The notes beneath the pieces were generated by a model, which was given only the letters and a program-made list of their open reading frames with translations, was not told the origin of the DNA and did not search any database. The translations under genes and the position numbers were made by a program. DNA of 64,000 bases from Paenibacillus tyrphae (GTDB taxonomy: Bacteria; Bacillota; Bacilli; Paenibacillales; NBRC-103111), in the NCBI RefSeq assembly GCF_000722545.1, contig NZ_JNVM01000036.1, forward strand, positions 1 to 64,000, read 5' to 3'. Numbering within the stretch: the stretch's first letter is position 1; each line of letters opens with the position of its first letter. Shown here piece by piece: positions 1 to 6,638 of the stretch.

Positions 1-50
1 CTACCTAAAGGGGAGCATATCAGAATAATGGGCAGCCTGGTCTTTTGTCT

Positions 51-85
51 TTACCTTTAGAAATCATAAGCTTGCATAAAGGTAA
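51..85. repeat. Short inverted repeat upstream of the tnsB remnant
   Basis: The arms TTACCTTTA (51-59) and TAAAGGTAA (77-85) are perfect reverse complements separated by 17 bases. They lie in the roughly 100-base AT-rich stretch before the first recognisable tnsB codons, in which I see no gene. The repeat could be part of a degraded transposon end or just a hairpin. No second copy was noticed near the other edge of the element. Confidence 0.35.
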
Positions 86-103
86 CGTTTAGCATGGTCT
101 TGC

Positions 104-1121
104 CGTGGAGAATTAGAAGGCTACAATGTCGAACGATTGATCAACGCATTTAACCTGCATGTAGAGAATGCTGCTCCTTATCGCGCCGATTGGAAAGGGA
201 TCGTGGAGAAACAGTTCGATATTGTGCAAAAGAAAGTAAAGTCATTTTTGCCGGGCTATGTAGACAAGGATTTTCAGGAACGTGGGGCCCGCGATTATCG
301 TTTGGACGCAAAACTGACATTGGAGCAGTTCACGCAGATCATGATCAAGCAGATTCTCAAGTACAACACGTCCCACTACTTGGAGTCCTACACCCGAGAT
401 GAAGATATGATACGAGATGGCATAGAGCCAATTCCACTACAACTTTGGAATTGGGGGGATCGAGAACCGTTCAGGAAAATTACGAATCTTCCCGAAGGAG
501 TTGATTCGACTCCACCTCTTACCACAAGAGTCCGCGACAGTTACTCATAAAGGTATCAAATTCATGCAGATGCTGTATGGATCAGATCGGGCTCTTAAAG
601 AAGGGTGGTTCCCTGAGGCTAGACACCGGGGAAGTTGGAAAGTGTCAATATCCTACGATCCTCGCAACGTGTCTATCGTGTATTTGTGGGATGAGAGCAC
701 TGGAGCATTTGAGGCGTGCCACCTGCTTGATCACCAAGAGCGATATATGAATAAAACGCTTAACGAAGTGCAGAACCTCATTGCACATGAGAGAAAGATG
801 CGACATGCTGCCACATATTCCGAGTTGCAGGCAGAGGTAAACTTCTATTCTGAAGTGGAAGATATCGTGAAGACGGCTGTCAAAGAAGTCAAAGGGCGAT
901 AATCCACAAACAACAAATCCAAACGGATCAAAAATATAAAAGATCATCGTGGTATGGAGCGTGAGGAGCGACGAAGAGAGGAATCATTTGTCGATGTGAC
1001 TCCCGCAGACAAGCCACCAGCAGATGTCGTCCCGTTCACTTCCAAATTGAATGAAGAACAAAAACGACCGTCAATAAAAGATTTCCTCCGGCGCCAAAAG
1101 GAGCAGGATCAAGATGAATGA
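104..1121 (+). pseudogene. tnsB: tnsB-like transposase remnant (Tn7-like element), 5'-truncated, frameshifted and with an internal stop
   Basis: This is the C-terminal part of a TnsB/Mu-type DDE transposase. TnsB binds transposon ends and joins them to target DNA. Recognisable sequence starts with RGELEGYNVERL at about 104, continues through VENAAPYRADWKGIVE and the IPLQLWNWG segment, and ends in a charged tail with RPSIKDFL (to 1121). The N-terminal DNA-binding region and most of the catalytic core are absent. Reading breaks at the G6 run 453-458, where one extra G must be skipped to continue into IRLHLLPQESATVTHKGIKF. A second break is an in-frame TAA at 900-902: the same frame continues afterwards with family-like sequence (SKRIKNIKDHRG). 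The end overlaps the tnsC start by 8 bases, the usual Tn7-like arrangement. The gene is therefore non-functional unless the G6 shift is a sequencing error, and even then truncation and stop remain. Confidence 0.82.
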
Positions 1122-2612
1122 TGAATATCAGAGACTCCCATTGCAAAACTCCCCATGGCCAACAGTCGTATATCTGGAACAATCTCTTCCAGAATTCCGT
1201 GGGAACCCATTAATCGAAGCGTTGCCACCAATCTTATCCGCGATGGAAGCCTACGAGCGTCTTTGTTTGACTCCGATCTACAACGACGAGGAGCGAAAAT
1301 TGAGTCCAGAACTGAGATACACGGCTCTATTTCGTCTTCAGCAATTCTTCCAACCAGTCATGCAGCATTTAGAGTTGGAGCGAAAGTTCTCAAGCCTTAT
1401 CCGTTCGGGATCTCTCTCGCGTAATCCACTTGACCCTGCATTCGTGCAACAGGTTACTGGTAACGTCGTGCCGGGAGTCAGGTCGAGTGCTTCAAGTTTA
1501 ACTTTCATGGGGTTTTCGGGGATTGGCAAAACAACAGCGATCGAACGAGTTCTGTCGCTGTACCCTCAGTCCATTTTACACACTCATCCAGTTAACTTGT
1601 TTCAGATTGTGTGGCTCAAACTGAATTGCCCTCATGAATCAGTTCGATGGTCAATCTTATGGGACGCATTGCAAGGCGACATTGCATCGGAGCGTTGATT
1701 ATTGATGAGATTCAGCACTTGCTCACGGCAAAGGACAAAGGGTCAGAGAAGATGATGAACTTCTTCGTCACGTTAATCAACGAGGTAGGCATTCCAATCA
1801 TTCTCATCGGTACGATGCGTGCCCGCACTGTCCTCCAACAAGATTTTCGTCAAGCACGTCGAGGCAGTGGAATGGGAGACATGGTTTGGGAACAAATGAA
1901 GCCTGGGGACGACTGGGATATGCTGATCGAGCAGATGTGGGAGTACCAATGGACTCAAGAAAAAGTCCCACTTACCGACGAGCTTCGAACCGCGATCTAT
2001 GAAGAGAGTCAAGGAATCGTGGATATCGCAGTCAAGCTCTACACCCTTGCACAAAGCCGTGCCATCGGCGAGAACGAAACGATAGGCCCATCTCTGGTTC
2101 GTAAGGTGGCACGTGAGGATCTGAGACTTGTGCAGCCAATGCTAAATGCCCTCCGTAGCGGACTCATTTCTGAGATTGAGAAATATGAGGACATCATGCC
2201 TATGGATTTATCGAGTGTCATCCAAATGCGACAGAGCCAGATCGATATTCGGGCCACTATTCAAAAGAAGAAGGAGCAACAGGAGGAAGCTCGTCAAAAG
2301 TATGAATCTTCCATCACAGAGAAAGCGATTCACGCTCTAATTTCATTGGACGTGGATGCAAAAACAGCAGAAAAAATTGTACTCAAAATCATCAAAGAAG
2401 GAAGCGACATGCAACCGGCTCAGGTTGTCAAACAAGCCTTGGCAAAGCTTGAGACTGAAAAACAACAGCTTCAGCAGACAAAAATCAAGGGACCCCAACT
2501 CAATAAATTGGCAGAGATCATCGAACAGGGGAAACACCGAAAACTCTCGGCTTACGAATCCATGAAAGAGGCAGGTATTATAAAAGACCCGATGCAGGAG
2601 TTTGCTATCTAG
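1114..2612 (+). pseudogene. tnsC: tnsC-like AAA+ ATPase remnant with internal deletion
   Basis: TnsC is the ATPase that links target selection (TnsD/TniQ) to the TnsB transposase. The first part (1114 to about 1650) carries the Walker A motif GFSGIGKTT and ends near IVWLKLNCPHE. The second part, in another frame from about 1647, begins GRIARRHCIGALIIDEIQHL, which contains the Walker B motif, and runs to the stop at 2612 with a long coiled, Lys/Glu-rich C-terminus. In relatives some 35-45 residues separate these two blocks. Here they are nearly adjacent and out of frame, so I infer a deletion that also shifted the frame, at about 1640-1655. The ATG at 1114 overlaps tnsB, and tniQ follows 10 bases after the stop. 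The gene is inactive as it stands. Confidence 0.82.
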
Positions 2613-2622
2613 GAGGGACAGC

Positions 2623-3357
2623 ATGCTTGGATTTTTCCCGAGGCTATATCCAGAAGAATTGCTCTACAGTTGGCTGGCCAGATACCATTTGTATTCGATC
2701 AATTCCGGTCCCAAGCAAACTATGGTTGACCTTTATGGGGACGAGACACAATTGGCAGTACCCGATCTGCCGACTAATCTCGAAGAACTCAATAGCCGAC
2801 TCCGACATTTCATCAATCAAACAGCCGAAGAATGGATCTCCAATCATACCTTTTTCAGATATTACACAGCATTCGTACTCCCTGAATTCAGAGAACGCAC
2901 TCATACAGCGATGCGTTCAGGCGCTAGGGAAGGCGCACTTCACATGATAACGGGGGTCATGGCGAGTACCTTCACAGAAAAAGAGTTCTTTTACTACTGC
3001 CCGATCTGTGCAGAGGACGACCTGCAAACCTACGGGGAGATGTATTGGCATCTCCCTCACCAACTCCCGGGTGTACTGGTCTGCACGAAGCATCAGATCT
3101 CTTTGAGCAAGAGTCTTGCCACGTTTAGACCGACTAACCAACATCATTATGTCGCGGCGACTCGCGAGACTTGTCCGCAACTTGCGCCGGTCATTTCATT
3201 TTGCAGAAAGACGATGGGGCACTTTTTGGAAATCGCTAAGGAAGCGGAACGACTTGTGCAGCAAGACTTCACCTTCGATCGGGAAGCAATCCGTCAGACG
3301 TACTTGCACCTTCCTCAGAAAAAAGGACTGGTTAGAGGAAATGGCAAGCTCGCGACT
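2623..3357 (+). pseudogene. tniQ: TniQ/TnsD-family target-selection protein, C-terminally truncated
   Basis: TniQ/TnsD proteins choose the insertion site for Tn7-like elements. The start at 2623 follows a strong AGGAGGGA site (2611-2618). The protein opens with the family hallmark FFPRLYPEELLYSWLARYH. A zinc-binding region follows, with CPIC (near 3000) and CTKH (near 3085) spaced as in TniQ. Family-like sequence stops at about residue 245 and reads straight, in the same frame, into ABC-transporter sequence, forming a chimeric open frame that runs to 3849. Complete TniQ proteins are longer, and TnsD longer still, so the C-terminal target-recognition part is lost. Base composition changes from AT-rich to GC-rich at the same place, marking the right-hand scar of the element. 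Confidence 0.8.
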
Positions 3358-3968
3358 CAGCTCTATGAAGGGTATGAGGGCCAGATTCTGGTCAACGGGG
3401 AGCCGGCGAGCGCGTGGGATGTCGAGCAGGTGCAAAAGCGCATCGGCGTGGTGTTCCAAGATTTTGTCCAGTATGAGATGACGGTGCGCAACAACATCGG
3501 ACTAGGCAATACAGCCGTGCTTGAGGAGGATGACAAGCTGTTGGCGGCGAGCGATCGGACCGGCATCGGCGAGTTCGTTCGAAAATTGCCAAAACAGCTC
3601 AACACGGAGCTCGGGCACTGGGTGGTCAACGGCGAGCAACTGTCGGGCGCCAGTGGCAGCGGATCGCCATCGCGCGGGCCTTCGTCCGCGAGGCCGATCT
3701 GTACGTGCTGGACGAGCCGAACTCGGCGCTTGACCCAATCGCCGAGAGCGAAGTGTTTGGACGCCTCCGCGACCTACTGCGCGACCGGCTGGGGATCTAC
3801 ATCGCGCATCGCCTTGCGAGTGCCCGCTTTGCTGACAAGATCCTGGTGATGGAAAACGGATCGGTCATCGAGCAGGGCACGCATGACGAGCTGATGGCGC
3901 GCGACGGCTGTTATGCCGAGATGTATCGCGTGCAAAACAATCTCTATGAAGAGAACCATACGCTCTAA
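3358..3968 (+). pseudogene. ABC exporter ATPase fragment (lanthipeptide/bacteriocin exporter type), 5'-truncated and frameshifted
   Basis: The 3' half of an ATP-binding domain, of the kind fused to exporters next to class I lanthipeptide genes. It begins at YEGYEGQILVNGEP, so the membrane domain and Walker A are missing. Present are the Q-loop (VVFQDFVQYEMTVRNNIGLG), the signature region, Walker B (LYVLDEPNSALDP) and the switch histidine (IYIAHRLASA). One base is missing at about 3647-3650: the frame reading LSG is lost, and QWQRIAIARAF continues in the next frame to the stop at 3966-3968. Truncation plus frameshift make this a dead gene. Its 5' part was replaced by the tniQ remnant. The lanthipeptide-like gene starts 23 bases downstream, so the fragment marks a former peptide-export locus. 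Confidence 0.82.
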
Positions 3969-3991
3969 CTCATGGGGGGAGGTGATTTCAA

Positions 3992-4126
3992 ATGGCAAAC
4001 ATGTTCGATCTCGACGTTCAAGTTCAACTTAACGACAACCAAGGCGTTGCCGGATTCACTGTAGGCGGCTGTGAGACAGATGTCGATACGCAAACGTGCT
4101 ACTTCTGCACGATCATCTGCTGGTAA
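3992..4126 (+). CDS. Putative class I lanthipeptide precursor peptide (44 aa)
   Basis: A small intact gene with ATG at 3992, stop TAA at 4124-4126, and a strong GGGGGAGGTGA site at 3974-3984. The peptide opens MANMFDLDVQV. The FDLD box matches the conserved F(N/D)LD motif of class I lantibiotic leaders such as nisin and gallidermin. The C-terminal half holds four Cys and several Thr and ends CYFCTIICW, suitable for lanthionine ring formation between dehydrated Thr and Cys. A GG pair just before the first Cys could be a processing site. No LanB, LanC or protease is in the window, and the adjacent exporter gene is broken, so the peptide is orphaned unless modified from elsewhere. Family assignment rests on leader motif, composition and neighbour, without a homology search. 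Confidence 0.68.
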   Translation: MANMFDLDVQVQLNDNQGVAGFTVGGCETDVDTQTCYFCTIICW

Positions 4127-4153
4127 TTCTCGTCTGAGCAGCGCTTAAAACAA

Positions 4154-4189
4154 ACATCCCAGTTCCTTACCGGAACTGGGATGTTTTTT
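4154..4189. terminator. Bidirectional intrinsic terminator between the lanthipeptide gene and loaP
   Basis: A perfect 13-bp stem, ACATCCCAGTTCC (4154-4166) with GGAACTGGGATGT (4172-4184), loop TTACC, and a T-run after it. Upstream A-rich sequence gives a shorter T-run on the other strand. It can end transcripts from the small peptide gene (plus) and from loaP (minus), whose stop lies at 4188-4190. Confidence 0.9.
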
Positions 4190-4751
4190 ACGTGGCCTTT
4201 TGTAGCTGCGGGATGCAAGGGGAGAGGATCTCCACGCCTACGTCGATGATCTTCTCGGCACCCATGAAGTTGAGGCGGATCTTCGCCCGCTTTTTGTGAC
4301 GGTCTATTTTGGTGATGATGCCTTCCATGCTCTGCAGCGGGCCGGAGGTTACGGAGACACGTGAATTTTCTATGTAGATGCCCGAATAGCCAACGATCTC
4401 TCCGTCTCCGATCAGTTGCAAGATCAGCGACATCTCGCGTTCGTCAATTTTGGAGTAATAGGTTCCTTTATCTTTGGAGTAGAGCGTGCCTTGGCTGAGC
4501 AGCTTGTAGCACTTGGGGACTTTTTTCAAGGTGTGAAAAACTTCATCGGTCATGCGGGTCTTGATCAACACGTAGCCGGGGAACATTTTCTTCAGCACGT
4601 GCTTGACAGCGCCTGCCTTCTTCTCGGGGACTCTGCGTTTCGGTACGACAGAGTGGAGGGAAGTTTCATCAAAGTACAGGTTCAGGAACTTTTGCACGAC
4701 CTCTTCTTGACCGGATTCAACGAATAGTGCGTACCAATTCAAAATAGCCAT
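4188..4751 (-). CDS. loaP: LoaP-type NusG paralogue, processive antitermination factor of the PKS cluster
   Basis: LoaP proteins are specialised NusG paralogues that bind RNA polymerase and a leader RNA hairpin and let polymerase read through intrinsic terminators. They are known for antibiotic gene clusters in Bacillus. The 187-aa protein shows an NGN domain from LNWYALFVESGQEE through KMFPGYVLIKT (about 1-110) and a KOW-like C-terminal part around SGPLQSMEGIITKID (about 130-180). It is divergent from the PKS operon. The ATG at 4751 is directly preceded by AGGGG, which is very close. A TTG at 4742 (giving MNWYALF) would have better spacing from the same tract, so the start is uncertain. An extended -10 promoter (4816-4824) lies upstream. 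Its likely targets are the two leader structures at 5000-5047 and 45592-45643. An ordinary housekeeping NusG is unlikely given the location and divergent sequence. Confidence 0.88.
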   Translation of the reverse strand: MAILNWYALFVESGQEEVVQKFLNLYFDETSLHSVVPKRRVPEKKAGAVKHVLKKMFPGYVLIKTRMTDEVFHTLKKVPKCYKLLSQGTLYSKDKGTYYSKIDEREMSLILQLIGDGEIVGYSGIYIENSRVSVTSGPLQSMEGIITKIDRHKKRAKIRLNFMGAEKIIDVGVEILSPCIPQLQKAT

Positions 4752-4815
4752 CCCCTAACATGTGTATGTTGTTAAACAAATAGTCAATAAAACAAAAAAC
4801 AGTATATTTTACAAC

Positions 4816-4824
4816 ATTATACCA
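4816..4824 (-). promoter_or_regulatory. Extended -10 promoter of loaP
   Basis: On the minus strand TGG-TATAAT is a perfect -10 hexamer (4821 to 4816) with an extended TGn. The -35 region at 17-bp spacing (TGATAT) is poor, as is common for extended -10 promoters. Predicted transcription start is near 4809, giving an untranslated leader of about 58 bases before the ATG at 4751. Confidence 0.6.
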
Positions 4825-4890
4825 TATTTTATTTGCCCATATCATACCAAGACGTGGGGATAGAATAAATAGGTCTCTGGTAAGTAATCC

Positions 4891-4920
4891 TTGACGAACA
4901 AAGTTGAATGAGGGTAGTAT
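4891..4920 (+). promoter_or_regulatory. Sigma-A-type promoter P1 of the first PKS operon
   Basis: TTGACG (4891-4896), an 18-base spacer and TAGTAT (4915-4920). The same hexamer pair and spacer length recur before PKS4 (45523-45552). Predicted start is near 4927, leaving a leader of about 150 bases before the first gene. The region 4752-5079 holds no gene: it contains the loaP promoter, P1 and the structured leader. Confidence 0.72.
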
Positions 4921-4999
4921 TAAGCTGTATTAGTGTAATGGGTTATGTTGTTCAATTCGTAAGTTCATTGATAGAATATTTGGTTGAATCTTAGAAAAT

Positions 5000-5047
5000 C
5001 CCTAAGCTAATTTAATCGATGTTTCGGCACGTTGAAGGAACTTAGGG
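5000..5047 (+). promoter_or_regulatory. Leader RNA element 1, putative LoaP-responsive nested hairpin
   Basis: The outer stem is CCCTAAG (5000-5006) with CTTAGGG (5041-5047). It encloses an inner 7-bp hairpin with arms UCGAUGU (5016-5022) and ACGUUGA (5029-5035) around loop UUCGGC. The 25 bases 5014-5038 match 45609-45633 in the second leader at 21 positions. Two of the four differences are A to G in the 3' arm and keep pairing through U-G wobbles. A competing pairing exists between CTTAG (4990-4994) and CTAAG (5002-5006), so the outer stem may switch. No T-run follows, so this is not itself a terminator. The functional link to LoaP is inferred from location and recurrence. Confidence 0.65.
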
Positions 5048-5079
5048 TATCATATTGAATCGCATTGAGAGGAAGGGGC

Positions 5080-5841
5080 ATGGGTGAAGTGTGTCCTCCG
5101 GAGAGCTTCGTGCAGGGACTTGACGTGCGAGGGGGAGAGGAGCCGTACAGCGCTTGGTTGAGCGTTTGCTGTGCGCAATCGGCGGCGGAGTATCAGGCCA
5201 CGATCCCGTTTCTGCATCCGAACGAGCTGGCGTTTTATGAAGGGCTGCAGTTTGAGCGGCGGATCACCAGCTATCTGGCCGGACGCTATGCGGCCAAGCG
5301 AGCGGTGGCGGCCTCTGTGCAGGAAGAACGTCTGGATCGGATCTGGATTGATCGGGGGATTCTTCACCAGCCGCTGATCGTACACCCTGCCGCTCTCAAT
5401 CTGCAGGTGAGCATCTCTCATTGCGACGAGCTGGGGGCGGCGCTCGTGTTTCCGGAAGCGCTGCCGATGGGGTTGGATGTCGAGCAGATCCGTCCGGCCC
5501 GGCAAGCCGTGCTGGCGGCTCAGATGACGGAGCGGGAACGCGAGCGGATCGGTGCGCAGCCGGGGTCTGAGGCGCTCTTGATGACGCTGTACTGGTCGGC
5601 CAAGGAAGCCTTGTCCAAAGTCTTGAAAACTGGCCTTGCGGTGCCGTTCGAGTTTTTGGAGATCACAGGGCTCGAACAGCAGGGAACGGCTTGGGTGGCG
5701 GCTTACTCTCATTTTCCGCAGTTCCGAGTTGCGGGCTGGGTCGTGGGGGAGCGCGTCTTTGCGATCGCCTATCCCAAGGACTGCCGTTTGAACTTGGAGG
5801 CCGTGCAGGATCTGTTGTGCAAGGTGGAAGAAGTTATATAA
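5080..5841 (+). CDS. Sfp-type 4'-phosphopantetheinyl transferase
   Basis: This enzyme transfers phosphopantetheine from CoA to the active-site serine of the ACP domains, making the PKS functional. With the ATG at 5080 the protein has 253 aa. Family motifs are GRYAAKRAV (about 68-76), GLDVEQI with the Mg-binding Asp133 and Glu135, and WSAKEALSK with Lys175 and Glu176. Length and motifs fit the Sfp/EntD superfamily rather than the short AcpS group. The start is chosen because GAGGAAGGGG lies just upstream, although spacing is tight; a TTG at 5065 and a GTG at 5089 are alternatives. It is the first gene of the operon, 153 bases after the predicted transcription start and followed by a strong terminator (5849-5906). 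Without antitermination it would be the only gene expressed from P1. Confidence 0.9.
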   Translation: MGEVCPPESFVQGLDVRGGEEPYSAWLSVCCAQSAAEYQATIPFLHPNELAFYEGLQFERRITSYLAGRYAAKRAVAASVQEERLDRIWIDRGILHQPLIVHPAALNLQVSISHCDELGAALVFPEALPMGLDVEQIRPARQAVLAAQMTERERERIGAQPGSEALLMTLYWSAKEALSKVLKTGLAVPFEFLEITGLEQQGTAWVAAYSHFPQFRVAGWVVGERVFAIAYPKDCRLNLEAVQDLLCKVEEVI

Positions 5842-5848
5842 AATAGCC

Positions 5849-5906
5849 AAAGCAAGCACAAAAAAGTAGAGGAGATCGTTCCTCTATTTTTTTGTGCTTG
5901 CTTTTT
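5849..5906 (+). terminator. Large intrinsic terminator between the first and second gene of the PKS operon
   Basis: A long near-perfect hairpin. AAAGCAAGCAC and an A-run (5849-5865) followed by TAGAGG (5867-5872) pair with CCTCTA (5881-5886), a T-run (5887-5893) and GTGCTTGC with TTTTT (5894-5906). The loop is AGATCGTT (5873-5880). The inner TAGAGG/CCTCTA hairpin followed by seven T is already a classical terminator, and the outer arms extend it. Position inside the operon makes it a likely target of LoaP antitermination. Confidence 0.88.
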
Positions 5907-5921
5907 GAGAGGGGGGGAAGG

Positions 5922-6602
5922 ATGAAGCGGAGCTATGAGTTGCACCCGTTGAAGGTTGAGTTTTTGTTCATGAAAAATTATGCGTACATACTTGTGGACA
6001 AAGCCGCCCGGCAGGCGGCTGTGGTGGACCCGGCTTGGGACTTGGAGTTGATCGACGGGATGCTTCGCTCATTGGAGGCGGAGTTGGCTTGCATCCTGCT
6101 GACACATTCGCATCACGATCATGTCAACAAGGTGGATACGCTGTTGGAGCTCTACCCGTCGGCGCGGGCGTACATGTCGGTCAAGGAGATCGATGCCTAC
6201 GGGTTCGCATGTCGGAATCTGCATCCGTTTGAGGAGGGGGAGACGATCTGGCTGGGAGAGACGCCGATCACCTGCATGCTGACGCCAGGGCACACGGCCG
6301 GCGGGGCTTGTTTTCGGCTCGCAGACGATCTGATCACGGGGGATACGGTGTTTATTGAAGGCTGCGGCGTCTGCGATGGGGCCGGAGGTTCCCCGGAGCA
6401 GATGCATGACAGTTTTCAGAGGATTCGCAAGTCCACTCCCCCTCATGTGCGGGTGTATCCGGGTCATTCTTATGGCAAGGAGCCGGGCATGGCGTTTCGG
6501 GATGTGCTGGAGCACAACATCTATTTTCAGATTGAGCAAAAAGAGCATTTTGTCCGGTTTCGGATGCGCAAGAATCAGGGGCAATTGTTCAATTTTAAAT
6601 AA
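5922..6602 (+). CDS. Metallo-beta-lactamase-fold hydrolase of trans-AT PKS clusters (BaeB/PksB-like)
   Basis: A 226-aa glyoxalase II-like hydrolase. The Zn-binding signature THSHHDH (HxHxDH, His62 to His67) is followed by PGHTAGGACF and by VYPGHSYG near the C-terminus. In trans-AT clusters such proteins (PksB, BaeB) sit beside the acyltransferases. They are thought to hydrolyse stalled acyl groups or to process the chain in trans, and their exact role is unsettled. The ATG at 5922 is chosen because GAGAGGGGGGGAAG lies just upstream; the in-frame TTG at 5892 lies within the terminator. The gene begins 16 bases after that terminator and ends 36 bases before the AT-AT-ER gene, so its expression depends on terminator read-through. 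Cytosolic; no signal peptide. Confidence 0.85.
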   Translation: MKRSYELHPLKVEFLFMKNYAYILVDKAARQAAVVDPAWDLELIDGMLRSLEAELACILLTHSHHDHVNKVDTLLELYPSARAYMSVKEIDAYGFACRNLHPFEEGETIWLGETPITCMLTPGHTAGGACFRLADDLITGDTVFIEGCGVCDGAGGSPEQMHDSFQRIRKSTPPHVRVYPGHSYGKEPGMAFRDVLEHNIYFQIEQKEHFVRFRMRKNQGQLFNFK

Positions 6603-6638
6603 ATCAAGGCAGACGAGTCGCGTTCAGGAGGGGCATGG

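Noticed and set aside
1-3360. CRISPR-associated Tn7-like transposon
   Set aside because: No repeat array and no cas genes are visible near tnsB, tnsC and tniQ in this window; the left side of the element is not included, so this is only absence of evidence.
3705-3968. Separate small ABC ATPase gene
   Set aside because: It is the downstream frame of the broken exporter ATPase: signature, Walker B and switch region only, no Walker A, no own start signal.
4752-5079. Metabolite riboswitch in the first leader
   Set aside because: No known riboswitch core motifs recognised; recurrence of the hairpin in leader 2 next to a LoaP gene fits an antitermination element better.
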